Positions 10,801 to 18,641 of a stretch of DNA of 22,991 bases are shown here, one piece after another. The notes beneath the pieces were generated by a model that made no database searches, had not been told where the DNA came from, and worked only from the letters and a program-made list of their open reading frames with translations. Each line of letters starts with the position of its first letter. Within the stretch, counting starts at the first letter, position 1. The translations under genes were made by a program, and so were the position numbers. This stretch comes from SVTX01 sp045658225 (GTDB taxonomy: Bacteria; Bacillota; Clostridia; Oscillospirales; CAG-272), in assembly GCA_045658225.1 (NCBI GenBank), contig JAZOUO010000102.1:1-22991 (forward strand). The letters run 5' to 3'.

Positions 10801-13696
10801 GATAGGCAGTTATGCGTTCGCATACTGTGAAAACCTCGTATCTGCAATATTCAATTCTAAAGAGGTCAAAATTGACGAGGGCGCATTTGCTTACTGCTCA
10901 AATCTTGCTTCTTTGAAAAATTTGGACAAAGCAACATCCGTAGGAGATTATGCGTTTGCTTACACTTCTCTTACCGAGGCAAACCTTACGGGAGCGAAGT
11001 ATATAGGTACTAATGCATTCATTAAGGAAGCTATTACTGAGTTCAAGGTCTCTCTTGGTGACAAGATAACCACTTTTGGCGACAATCCGTTTACATTCTG
11101 CAAGCTCACTCCCTTCTCTAAGAGTGAGGTAATTCAATTCAACGGAAAAGAATATTCCGTTCCCACAACGACCTATGATATAAACGAGCAGGTCAAGGTT
11201 ATCGGTGGCTCAATATATGTAAAAGTAAACAACGGGCTTGTTCTTGTTTGCTATGCAGGAGAGACAGCCACAGAGACAGTCGCTGACAACACAGTAAGAA
11301 TTTCGGCTTACGCGTTTGCGGGCTCTGACGTAAAGAACGTAATTCTTCCCTATACACTCAAGGCAATAGGACACAAGGCGTTCTATGCATGCAATAGTCT
11401 CAATTCCGTCACCTTTACAAGCTATAAAGCTCCTGCTTTGGAGGAGGAATACGACTACGAATATTTCTACTCCTACGATAATATTCCCGCAGCAGGTGAA
11501 TTTGGCTTCTATGATTCTGACGGTGTGACCGAAATATACAAGGACGGCCTTGGAATAGTTCCCTACTTTATGTGGAACGTTTCATCTCTCCCCAACAACT
11601 TCTACTACGGCGCAAACTTCGTTGACTACATAGGTCATACTGACGGCACGCTCGCAATGATACACCCCACAAACGGTCAGCATTATGAAACCTTTGTGAC
11701 TGAGCAGTACTTTGATACGTTTATCAAGGGAGCATCGGCTGCAGACGATATAACTCTTGCGGCTATCGCCGCGATTCAGAAGCTTCCCGCAAATGCGAGC
11801 GAGATAACTCTTGCTCATAAAGATCTTGTTGTAGCTGCAAGAGCTGCTTACGATAGAATCGTCAGCGACGAGCAACGCGCTCTCATTCCCGACTCCTTGC
11901 TCACTATTCTCAAGAATGCCGAGCAGATGATAGAGGACCTTGAGTATCTGTCTGGCGGAGATGAAAACAGCGATATAAACGCAAATGACAGAAATAAGAT
12001 CCAGACGGCGCTTATCATTCTTATAGTTGTAGTCTCGGTTCTTACTCTGCTTGTAATTGGACTTGCGGTATTGATCTTTATCGTTATTAGAAAAATAAAG
12101 CGCGGCGAGATCACAGTACAGGGCGCACAAGCAACAGCCATCGTCGGTACGGTACACGAGGACAAGTCCGATAATACCGAGCAGGTCGTTGTGACTCAGT
12201 ATGATGAAAATATCGAGTCTGAGGAGGAGTCTGAGTATGAGCCTGACGAGGCGTCTGTAGAGGATATTCCTGAAGAACCCTTTGAAAAGAAGGTATTCGA
12301 TAAGCCTGTTGACTTTGACGACATTACAAAAGGATACGTCTCCGACGGACATCCCGAAAGAAGACGTAAAATAATCCTTATTTGCTGCGCGGCGGCAGTT
12401 GCCGTTGCTCTGACGGTAGGCGTGGTACTTGCTGTGATAAACGGCAACAAGAGCTATTTTGACACCTACGAAAAGGAAGGCTACACCGTAAGCGTCACCT
12501 TCGACACAAACGGCGGTACGTTTAAGGGAAGCGACTCCTCTATAATCGACCTTTACAATCCCGAAAACATCGGCGAGGACGGATTGAAGCTTCTCGCACC
12601 TGATGATGCAAGAAGAGATAAAAACAACGTTATTCAGGTGACAAAGCCTGGCTATTTCCTTGCTGGCTGGTACACTGAGAGAACTCCCATTGACGAAAAC
12701 AACCCCGATGCAGGATACACCTATTCGGGAAAATGGGATTTCGAAAATCACAGAGTGTTTATTGACTCAAGCGCAGAATATTCTGCCGACAACAGTGTTC
12801 TTACTCTTTACGCGGCCTGGGTTCCCTATTATAATTTTGAAATTTATACTTTGGACGAGAGTGGCAACAGCTATCTGCTTTCTACTGTATCTGCTCTTAA
12901 CCTCACTATCCCCGAATGGCACGAAGGCGATGTTTCCCTCTTTATGGATAATTTCCCCACAAGAGACGGCTACACCCTTGATCCATCCTCTGTTTGCTAC
13001 CTTGATACTATGACAAAAGTAGAAGGAACAGATGACGGAAATAAAAAAGTCATCACGGGTGAATGGGACGAGGCAACCGCAACATCTCTCACACCTACCA
13101 TAAAGCTTTATACCGAATGGCAGGAAGGCAAGACATACAAGATCTATTCTGTTGAAGACTTTATTAAGAACGCCGATACAGATGGCTATTATTACTTGTA
13201 TGCCGATCTTGATTTTAGCGGCTCCGAATGGCCCGCTACCTTCCTCAACGGCAAGTTTAACGGTAAGATCTTCGGCAATGGTCACAAGATCCGCAATGTT
13301 TCGTTTGAGAGCACGTCACGAAGCTCTCTTACAAACGGACTCTTCTCTTCCCTTGGTGAAGACGCGCATATTGAAAATCTTAAGTTTGAAAATATCACAC
13401 ATACCATTGACCTTATGGCAGTTGCTCAGGATGCGACCTTCGGTCTTATTGCAGGTACTGCAAGCACAGGAGCAAGCTTTGAAAATGTCAGTGTTAGCGG
13501 TAAGCTGATATTTGGAGATAACTGCGCTTCCCTTGTAGGAAATAATAATTTCACCGTTAAGACTCTTATCGGTAATGGAGAAACGAATGGAATTGATGTT
13601 GGCGAAATAATCGTACAAAAGCAAAATGACGAAAATAACTCATTTAAGCTTGTAGTTGACGAGGACGGCGCAATATCCATCGTTTCGGGTAGTTAA
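4814..13696 (+). CDS. Giant membrane-anchored S8 (subtilisin/lactocepin-like) protease with BspA-type LRRs and Listeria-Bacteroides repeat
   Basis: Predicted surface endopeptidase. ATG at 4814 (2960 aa) is preferred: AAAGG lies at 4797-4801 and it puts the anchor segment (8-32) at the N-terminus. The in-frame ATG at 4760 (2978 aa) sits inside a TATAAT and lacks a ribosome site. Order: I9-like propeptide (about 60-180); S8 domain with Asp215 (VLDTG), His293 (DHGTHVSG), oxyanion Asn389 and Ser616 (GTSMACP), so the triad is intact; PA domain inserted at about 462-565; Fn3_5-like domain (720-845) and further beta domains; two BIG2-like domains; about 27 BspA-like LRR_5 units (about 1395-2205); an alpha-helical segment; TM at about 2399-2424; acidic loop of about 90 aa; TM at about 2517-2540; Listeria-Bacteroides repeat; GLUG-like end. 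RKIKR and ERRRK flank the loop, placing it in the cytoplasm (positive-inside rule). There is no LPXTG motif. First gene of the operon, 32 nt before the binding-protein gene, so a role in peptide supply is inferred. Confidence 0.9.
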   Translation: MMKQKTIKRVAVSVIVTLIVLSMTLAICISLFKEGATAATNSSYISLLEQDIDTKKEEFYSNSVIQKLPDTVKDTDTISLIVEVKQEPLLDIYKELDTNMSFTEYAATEEANQVRYNIQSLKSELLSDLDNTGIEYGTGAFYSSILSGFEITIKAADFKETCETFGQRARVIVGDVYKPAETKLVENEVDVYDTGIFDSSDFGYDGTGMVVAVLDTGIDYGHSAFSLDNFTADRSKLGLTFEQVSALMASHSFASERLYSGLTASDVYINEKIPFSFDYADYDPDVFPIKSDHGTHVSGIIAGKDDTITGVAPNAQLVEMKIFSDVQDSAISSWILTAVEDCVLLGVDVINMSIGTSCGFSRETDKEAISGVYERVRETGISLIVAASNSYNSTYGSEKNGNLGLTSNPDSGTVGSPSTYGGALSIASISGVKTPYLLHDGKIIYFVESSDKYSEEKNFLDDILPEGVDEAEIEYVTIPGVGRYADYTGYEDTIKGKIALIKRGDTTFEEKANIAEEMGAAGIIIYNNVSGDIKMNVGDITIAACSISQDDGEALAAASTGKIKISRSQTSGPFMSDFSSWGPTPDLKIKPEITAHGGSILSAVPGQDYDRISGTSMACPNIAGATALLRQYIVNRFPSLAEDTNENRKEIASIANSLFMSTADIIINKNGLPYSIRKQGAGLANINKAAATNAYIITYDENGNAMDKPKIELGDDPEKTGVYTLKFSIYNFGTTTLTYDVSTYVLTEGVSDTKTHDGKTTVTEEAYSLDGATISVSSESADGNTVKVGAQQTIDVTVTITLSDSDKAYLNESFENGMYVEGFIVLNANEEFSVNLSVPYLAFYGDWTVAPLFDIDYFETNKDELDDSISLLDKTLPDAYATRPIGGLSNDYVSYLGSYYFTQDPNATAIAADRKYISLSNQDDCVNSLRFVWAGMLRGASKVEITITDNATGEVVFSKVENDIRKSYGDGGSIYPANVKIEFSAIENNLKNNTSYTVRLKGYLDDGNDDYTDGGNGEDTNLNNVFEFPLVTDFQAPVVTGCEFYTEYDNSTKETKLFAKVAVYDNHYSMALQSGYVTYDYAQGTYMLESFDKYLTPIYSEENSTTYVVYELTDHIYDIKKNSANKNTFTIAVYDYALNQATYEIALPDEFIDLYFDFEEDSKYNPETGMLVLCPNEVYELRPAIYPSSEWTELIEYTATVPSSGEVARIINNKVVAVSPGTCQVIATIRDPETGKQKQARFTLKVLGEGEPGYVKYDKTVAENFSLTGYYVDKAYYILDNDARDIGVTGDEMKFSGGGYSLKMYPSESVTLRYHLDAYYPKNTEVVFKSSNENIVAVDENGKILAKSEGFASISVDVMLDGKSTYYSQSINIEVKNPWINTGPSLTHYYGNGGVVEFPESVAVTEIGQFAFSNFDYIAKDPSKGDVINDDYPELTKIWFIGDDTIEKVVIPIGVEKIGAYAFANLTALKEVVIPYTVTMIDQGAFYGCTSLVNISYMDEDGKITTGNGLKGVKLINQSAFENTNINGTYYLDSAVAIASYAFKDNKNLDGIILGKNTVSVGNYAFANNSSLKKLEFKVNKIKLGEAAFSGCSSLSEVSLNTDVIPKNLFRDASKLESIIIGPDVAVIGEYAFSGTNLFDIEISSANKYFSAAYKYVTNKAGDTLVLTLPTITGEFTLNNSKITTIGIGAFANNTKITSVNIPSATKVMDYAFAGCEKLETIKLGKLTVIGNYAFNDTAISVLPSLDSVDRIGDFAFSGTYISNVAIPNGIEIGNGAFAECFKLESITIGDNVTIGSYAFGTSTNNKTGNWSLIKGDDGYYRYKFNSSIHNLTIGKNVVIGNRAFYNAYELESITIGNGATIGSFAFYNACSLKNIDLSKVKSIGEQAFSGDVYNVFTNSSGTSVLIENNEYIYSYYAPAFDTIALSSATKIGVGAFAGCQNLSKVDLGNIEIIPDRAFIECPSLKSVDLSKVKSIGSNAFADTSLKAVDLSSATEIGSYAFAYCENLVSAIFNSKEVKIDEGAFAYCSNLASLKNLDKATSVGDYAFAYTSLTEANLTGAKYIGTNAFIKEAITEFKVSLGDKITTFGDNPFTFCKLTPFSKSEVIQFNGKEYSVPTTTYDINEQVKVIGGSIYVKVNNGLVLVCYAGETATETVADNTVRISAYAFAGSDVKNVILPYTLKAIGHKAFYACNSLNSVTFTSYKAPALEEEYDYEYFYSYDNIPAAGEFGFYDSDGVTEIYKDGLGIVPYFMWNVSSLPNNFYYGANFVDYIGHTDGTLAMIHPTNGQHYETFVTEQYFDTFIKGASAADDITLAAIAAIQKLPANASEITLAHKDLVVAARAAYDRIVSDEQRALIPDSLLTILKNAEQMIEDLEYLSGGDENSDINANDRNKIQTALIILIVVVSVLTLLVIGLAVLIFIVIRKIKRGEITVQGAQATAIVGTVHEDKSDNTEQVVVTQYDENIESEEESEYEPDEASVEDIPEEPFEKKVFDKPVDFDDITKGYVSDGHPERRRKIILICCAAAVAVALTVGVVLAVINGNKSYFDTYEKEGYTVSVTFDTNGGTFKGSDSSIIDLYNPENIGEDGLKLLAPDDARRDKNNVIQVTKPGYFLAGWYTERTPIDENNPDAGYTYSGKWDFENHRVFIDSSAEYSADNSVLTLYAAWVPYYNFEIYTLDESGNSYLLSTVSALNLTIPEWHEGDVSLFMDNFPTRDGYTLDPSSVCYLDTMTKVEGTDDGNKKVITGEWDEATATSLTPTIKLYTEWQEGKTYKIYSVEDFIKNADTDGYYYLYADLDFSGSEWPATFLNGKFNGKIFGNGHKIRNVSFESTSRSSLTNGLFSSLGEDAHIENLKFENITHTIDLMAVAQDATFGLIAGTASTGASFENVSVSGKLIFGDNCASLVGNNNFTVKTLIGNGETNGIDVGEIIVQKQNDENNSFKLVVDEDGAISIVSGS

Positions 13697-13728
13697 AATC
13701 TATGTATATTAAAGAAAGAAGGCAGAAA

Positions 13729-16542
13729 ATGAAGAATAAAATCATTTCTTTGACGCTGTGTGTCGTTATGCTACTCGGTGTCATTTCGGTGCTTTCTGGC
13801 TGTGGTGGAAGAGGTAATCAGGCTTTGGTTATTATGACTGATAACCTTGACGGTCTGTTTAATCCCTTCTACTCAACAAGTGCGTCGGACGGAACGATAG
13901 TTTCTATGACTCAGATTGGTATGCTGACATCGGGAATTAACGAAAACGGCGACGCAACCGTGGCTTACGGTCCAAATCAGGCCGTAGTCACGCTTGACTA
14001 TGCTTCAAGCTATGACAGCACCGAGCAAAGCGAAAACCCCGATAAAACGGGTGTGACTACATATACATTCGTACTTAAAAACGGCATTAAGTTCTCCGAT
14101 GGTGAGCCCCTCACCATTGAGGACGTGCTATTCAATATGTACGTTTATCTTGACCCCGTCTATACGGGCTCGTCCACTATGTACTCGACAGACATTCAAG
14201 GTCTGTCGCAGTACAGGACACAGCAAAATCTTTCGGGTGGTGCCAGCGGTGACGAATGGCTCACAAATGCCGCGAGAAACCGCGCCGCCAACCGTATAAA
14301 AGAGCTTATAAACGCATTTGAGCAGGTTGCAAGAACTCCCTCGGGCAATTATTCCACGACAGAGGAAAAAATGAGAGAAGCTCTTAGCAAATGGACACTC
14401 TCTGACGGTTATAAGCAGGCGGTTTCAGATGATCTCTCGTCCGTGACCGTTGATCAACTTATAAAAGACTATGATAAGACCCTTGAGCTTTTCCACAAGG
14501 AGCTTGAATCCGACTACGAGAGCGCCAAGGAGGCTTACACAGATGAACCTTACAAATCACATGGATTTGACGAAATAACCTCGTTTATGTATATGGAAGG
14601 CTACGTCACTGTCAAATTTGGCGACAAGGACGGCAAGCCTAATGCTGACAAGAACGTTATTTTGGAGGTTCATAGAAATTATCCCAATACTATAACAACT
14701 AAAGAGGATGCTGTAAAGTACGTTTACGACTCCAAGATAAATAGCGAGCTTCACATAATCCTCACCGCCTGGGCTACCGCGCAGGAACTCCAGACACAGT
14801 ATATGGCAAAGGCAAAGGAGATCATCCTCAAGGAAAACACCGCTGACGGTATGATGACCTTCCCTAACATCTCGGGTATCGTGTCGCTCGGTCACACCAC
14901 AAGCACCGAGCAGGTCGAGGTGAACGGCAATACATACAAGGTGGCTCACGAGCACAATGAAGACGGAACCCCGAAAAATCCCGATGAATACGACGTATTG
15001 CAGATCAAGATCAACGGTATAGACCCCAAGGCAGTATGGAACTTCTCTTTCGCAGTTGCGCCCCAGCACTATTACGGCGAGGGCTACACTGTGGATATAA
15101 AGGCTAATAACTTTGGTGTTGATTACGGTAGCTTTGACTTTATGACCGACGTTATTCAGTCCCACAGAAACGTGACAGTTCCTATGGGCGCGGGCGCATA
15201 TATGGCGACCAACAACAAAAACGAGGATGAGGTCGAGGGAACCGAATTCTTCAGCAGCAACGTTGTTTACTTCAAGTCTAACCCCTACTTTGAGGAAAGC
15301 CTTGAGGCAAGTTTGCCCGAGGACTCCACTATTGATTACCACGTCAACATTGACAAGGTTCGTTATCAGATAGTACCTACCAACGACGCGTTGACAATGC
15401 TTCAGTCGGGTACTGTTCATTACGTCACTCCTCAGCTCACAAAGGAAAACGCGGCTATACTCGATTCCATAAAGTCAAAGGGCTATGAGCAGATAGCGGT
15501 TGACCAGCTTGGATACGGTTATATAGGCATCAACGCGGGAAGAATCCCCAACATATATCTCCGCCGAGCTATTATGGCTGCTATGGATACAAGTCTCGCC
15601 CTTCAGTATTATGACGCGGGTACGGCAGAGCAGATCTTCTGGCCTATGTCCACGGTAAGCTGGGCTTATCCTAAGGATGACAACGGAAGCAACAAGCAGA
15701 CCAACGGTCATTCTTACCCTTATATTAAATTCAGCGAGGAAAAGGCGCTTGAAAATATCAAGTCGCTTATGTCGCAGGCATACAACCACACAATGAGCTA
15801 CTCGGATGCTGATCTTAAGGTCACCTTCACTATCGCAGGCTCTGACCTCACCGACCACCCGACATATCAGGTGTTCCAGACCGCTGCAAAGCTTCTTAAC
15901 GAGTGTGGCTGGGATGTTGAGGTCGTTGCAGATACACAGGCTTTGACAAAACTCTCCACCGGATCGCTTGCAGTATGGGCTGCGGCTTGGGGTACTACGG
16001 TTGACCCCGATATGTATCAGGTATATCACAAGAATTCCAACGCATCCAGCGTAAAAGCGTGGGGATATAATCAGATACTTGCCAACGAAAGCGCGTACTG
16101 GATGGAGATGGACATTCTTAACAACATGAGCGAAATTATTGATGACGCTCGTGAAACAGATATTCAGGCAGACCGTACTGCACTTTACGAGGAGGCTATG
16201 GGCTATGTTCTGGACCTTGCGGTCGAGCTTCCCGTTTACCAGAGAAAGCAGCTTTATGCTTATAATGCCAACGTAATCGACTCCACTTCGTTCCCCACAG
16301 AAATCAACCCCTACTCCTCTCCCCTTGATAGAATCTGGGAGATCAAATTCACGGAGAATGCAGGTGCTGCTACGGGCTCGGGCGCAGTTGTGGGAATTTC
16401 CATCGGCGTAGCTGTGGTTATAGTCGGCGCGACTGTTGCCGTGATAATCTGCAAGAAAAAGAAAAAGCACGGATATATTATTCCTATCGACCAGATCGAT
16501 GAGGAAGACCTTGACGCATACTATGCGTTGAAAAAGAAGTAA
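13729..16542 (+). CDS. oppA-like: Oligopeptide/dipeptide ABC transporter substrate-binding lipoprotein (SBP family 5), enlarged and with a C-terminal TM
   Basis: Captures peptides outside the membrane and hands them to the permeases encoded next door. ATG at 13729 is chosen over the in-frame ATG at 13702 because GAAGG (13718-13722) precedes it by 6 nt and the signal peptide then begins MKNKII; this gives 937 aa. The lipobox is LSGC with Cys25. The family 5 signature is clear: 'TYTFVLKNGIKFSDGEPLT' followed by EDVLFNMYVYLDP, and later 'KVRYQIVPTNDALTMLQSG'. Usual members have 500-600 residues. Here a stretch of roughly 330 residues, including charged helices, separates the YLDP region from the next recognisable part (GAYMATNN), well above the usual spacing. 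A C-terminal TM (about 886-908) is followed by a Lys-rich tail, ICKKKKKHG onward. Dual anchoring, by lipid and by TM, is unusual. The stop lies 12 nt before the first permease gene. Confidence 0.9.
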   Translation: MKNKIISLTLCVVMLLGVISVLSGCGGRGNQALVIMTDNLDGLFNPFYSTSASDGTIVSMTQIGMLTSGINENGDATVAYGPNQAVVTLDYASSYDSTEQSENPDKTGVTTYTFVLKNGIKFSDGEPLTIEDVLFNMYVYLDPVYTGSSTMYSTDIQGLSQYRTQQNLSGGASGDEWLTNAARNRAANRIKELINAFEQVARTPSGNYSTTEEKMREALSKWTLSDGYKQAVSDDLSSVTVDQLIKDYDKTLELFHKELESDYESAKEAYTDEPYKSHGFDEITSFMYMEGYVTVKFGDKDGKPNADKNVILEVHRNYPNTITTKEDAVKYVYDSKINSELHIILTAWATAQELQTQYMAKAKEIILKENTADGMMTFPNISGIVSLGHTTSTEQVEVNGNTYKVAHEHNEDGTPKNPDEYDVLQIKINGIDPKAVWNFSFAVAPQHYYGEGYTVDIKANNFGVDYGSFDFMTDVIQSHRNVTVPMGAGAYMATNNKNEDEVEGTEFFSSNVVYFKSNPYFEESLEASLPEDSTIDYHVNIDKVRYQIVPTNDALTMLQSGTVHYVTPQLTKENAAILDSIKSKGYEQIAVDQLGYGYIGINAGRIPNIYLRRAIMAAMDTSLALQYYDAGTAEQIFWPMSTVSWAYPKDDNGSNKQTNGHSYPYIKFSEEKALENIKSLMSQAYNHTMSYSDADLKVTFTIAGSDLTDHPTYQVFQTAAKLLNECGWDVEVVADTQALTKLSTGSLAVWAAAWGTTVDPDMYQVYHKNSNASSVKAWGYNQILANESAYWMEMDILNNMSEIIDDARETDIQADRTALYEEAMGYVLDLAVELPVYQRKQLYAYNANVIDSTSFPTEINPYSSPLDRIWEIKFTENAGAATGSGAVVGISIGVAVVIVGATVAVIICKKKKKHGYIIPIDQIDEEDLDAYYALKKK

Positions 16543-16554
16543 AAGGAGGACGCT

Positions 16555-17535
16555 ATGGTAAAGTATATAATTAAAAGACTTGCACTTTCTATACTCATAT
16601 TGCTTGGCGTTTCTCTGATAATCTACGTTCTTATCAGATGTATGCCCGTTGACTTCGTCACACAGAAGCTTTCTTCTATCACGACAACGGGCGCGGAAAC
16701 GTCACAAGAGCTAATTGATGCAATGATGAAGACCTACGGTCTCGATACTAACATATTCGAGGGATACCTCTCATGGCTAGGAAAGCTTATCCGCTTTGAC
16801 TTCGGAGAAAGCTTCAAGTACAGCGTTCCCGTTATCGACGTTATCAAGGACCATATGGGAGTTTCCTTTGGGGTCGCTCTTATTGCCACAATTTTTGAAT
16901 TTATGATCGCAATTCCCCTCGGCGTGACCGCTGCTACCCATCAGTACTCCATTCGTGACTATATCGTCACAGTACTTGTAATGATAGGCATTTCACTCCC
17001 CTCGTTCTTCTTTGGACAGCTTCTCAAGAACATTTTTGCTATTCAGCTTGGATGGTTCCCCGCCTCGGGACTTGTGGACGCGTCAAAGGATCTGTCGGGC
17101 TTTGCCCTTCTCCTTGACCAGGCGTGGCACTTGTTTATCCCTATACTGACAGTCGTTATACTCAGCATAGGTGGACGAATGAGAATGACACGTACAAATA
17201 TGCTTGAGGTTCTTAACTCCGACTACATACGTACGGCAAGAGCTAAGGGTCTTAAGGAAAAGGTAGTTATTTATAAGCACGCCTTCAGAAACACTATGAT
17301 TCCTCTTGTCACATCTTTGGCGGGACTTCTCCCGGGTCTGTTCTCGGGTGCTATCATCACAGAGCAGGTATTCGGACTTCCCGGTATCGGAAACAAAGCG
17401 TTTGAGGCGATGCTTGTTGCAGACATTCCCTTTATAATGGGCTACAATATGTTCTTGGCTCTTCTCAGTGTTATAGGCGTTCTGCTTGCAGACCTTATGT
17501 ATGCGATAGTTGACCCGAGAGTTAAGCTTGAATAA
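16555..17535 (+). CDS. oppB-like: Oligopeptide/dipeptide ABC transporter permease (OppB/DppB type)
   Basis: One of two membrane subunits forming the peptide channel. AAGGAGGA stands 5 nt before the ATG. The 326-residue length is typical. The N-terminus 'MVKYIIKRLALSILILLGVS' is the standard OppB first TM, and later hydrophobic stretches fit six membrane segments. The cytoplasmic EAA loop, which contacts the ATPase, lies at about 223-250: DYIRTARAKGL followed by HAFRNTMIP. The 'GLPGIGNKAFEAM' segment and the ending DPRVKLE are also family hallmarks. The ribosome site of the next permease gene begins inside this stop codon, so the two are probably translated together. Whether the substrates are di- or oligopeptides cannot be told from sequence. 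Confidence 0.93.
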   Translation: MVKYIIKRLALSILILLGVSLIIYVLIRCMPVDFVTQKLSSITTTGAETSQELIDAMMKTYGLDTNIFEGYLSWLGKLIRFDFGESFKYSVPVIDVIKDHMGVSFGVALIATIFEFMIAIPLGVTAATHQYSIRDYIVTVLVMIGISLPSFFFGQLLKNIFAIQLGWFPASGLVDASKDLSGFALLLDQAWHLFIPILTVVILSIGGRMRMTRTNMLEVLNSDYIRTARAKGLKEKVVIYKHAFRNTMIPLVTSLAGLLPGLFSGAIITEQVFGLPGIGNKAFEAMLVADIPFIMGYNMFLALLSVIGVLLADLMYAIVDPRVKLE

Positions 17536-17546
17536 GGAGGTGCGGT

Positions 17547-18638
17547 ATGGAAAACAAAGAACTTGATCTTGAAATGACTGAAAATCAGGAAGCTCCTGAA
17601 ACCACAGAATCCAAAGCACCTTCACAGGAGGTCACACACGAACAGACACTCAAACTGATGTCTCCCACTCAGATGGTACTTCGCCGTTTCTTCCGTTCAA
17701 AGCTTAGTGTTATCGGTCTTATAATGGTATTATCCCTCTTTATCTTCTGTTGGGTCGGTCCTCTGTTTTACAGAGTTTCCCCAACCGAGATAGACAAGAC
17801 GGGTAAGACTGAATATGCGACCAAGTGGGTCGAATACACCGACGAGAACGGAAATGTTCACGGCTTTTATCAGGTAATTGAAACAAACCTTACCGATAAT
17901 ATGCTCTCCGAGCCCAGTGCCGAGCATCCGCTTGGCACAGACAAAACGGGTAAGGACGTGCTTGCAAGACTTATGAATGGCGGTAAAATATCGCTTACAA
18001 TAAGCTTTATGGCGGTATTTATCGTCACCTTCCTCGGAATTATCTTTGGCGGAATTGCGGGATATTTCGGTGGAGTTATTGATAATATCATAATGAGAAT
18101 ATGCGATATTCTTATGTGTCTGCCCGGCTTCCCCATTCTGCTTATAGTCGGTACAATTATTGATGGCTTGCGTGAGGGCGGAATGTCAATGTTTGACTAT
18201 CAGTATAAGATATACTGGCTTATGGGATTCCTGACACTTATATCCTGGTCGGGAACCGCGCGTCTTGTACGCGGTCAGATTCTCTCGCTTCGTGAACAGG
18301 AATATATGGTTGCCGCAGAGGCAATGGGATATTCTACGGGAAGAAAGATATTCAAGCATCTTATTCCTAATGTAATGCCTCAGCTTATCGTGTCTATGAC
18401 TCTGAGCCTTGGTAGTATGATTCTTTACGAGGCTTCCCTTTCCTATCTTGGTCTTGGAGCTCCCGAACAGTACGCTGCGTGGGGTACTATGATCAACGCG
18501 GCAAAGGATCCTGATATTCTTTCTAACTTTTTCAATGTATGGGGACCTCCCGGCATCTGTATTATCATCGCCGTTCTTGGATTCAACTTTATCGGCGACG
18601 GTCTGCGTGACGCCCTTGACCCCAAGATGAGGAGGTAA
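17547..18638 (+). CDS. oppC-like: Oligopeptide/dipeptide ABC transporter permease (OppC/DppC type)
   Basis: Second channel subunit, 363 aa. AAGGAGGT (17534-17541) precedes the ATG by 5 nt. An acidic, Glu/Thr-rich N-terminus of about 40 residues comes first, then the OppC_N-type region with MVLRRFFRSKLSVIGL and the first TM. The conserved 'HPLGTDKTGKDVLARL' precedes the transport domain. The EAA loop is at about 251-279 (QEYMVAAEAMGYS, then HLIPNVMPQ). The protein ends in GDGLRDALDPKMRR, as OppC/DppC proteins do. The segment between TM1 and HPLGTD is somewhat extended (TEYATKWVEYTDENG) and probably extracellular. The stop overlaps the next gene's ribosome site (GAGGAGG, 18629-18635), which indicates tight coupling within the operon. 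Confidence 0.93.
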   Translation: MENKELDLEMTENQEAPETTESKAPSQEVTHEQTLKLMSPTQMVLRRFFRSKLSVIGLIMVLSLFIFCWVGPLFYRVSPTEIDKTGKTEYATKWVEYTDENGNVHGFYQVIETNLTDNMLSEPSAEHPLGTDKTGKDVLARLMNGGKISLTISFMAVFIVTFLGIIFGGIAGYFGGVIDNIIMRICDILMCLPGFPILLIVGTIIDGLREGGMSMFDYQYKIYWLMGFLTLISWSGTARLVRGQILSLREQEYMVAAEAMGYSTGRKIFKHLIPNVMPQLIVSMTLSLGSMILYEASLSYLGLGAPEQYAAWGTMINAAKDPDILSNFFNVWGPPGICIIIAVLGFNFIGDGLRDALDPKMRR

Positions 18639-18641
18639 TAT

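Noticed and set aside
8990..11430. DNA-level tandem repeat
   Set aside because: The periodicity is at the protein level (LRR units). The nucleotide copies have diverged and vary in length, so no separate DNA repeat feature is warranted.
11582..12751. Antisense open frame of 389 codons opposite the LRR end, TM and loop region of the giant protease
   Set aside because: The sense frame is continuous with clear TM segments and repeat domains; the antisense product looks random.
4760..13696. The giant frame as an artificial fusion of two genes
   Set aside because: The frame is open throughout, with similar codon use and coherent domain boundaries. Charge distribution around the membrane segments makes sense for one protein. 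A natural fusion remains possible.
14557..15420. Antisense open frame of 287 codons in the binding-protein gene
   Set aside because: A by-product of the codon bias of the sense gene; no ribosome site and no recognisable motif.
15475..16470. Long open frame on the minus strand (331 codons) opposite the substrate-binding protein gene
   Set aside because: The plus strand encodes a clear family 5 binding protein over the whole stretch. The antisense translation is Cys/His/Ser-rich with no domain logic.
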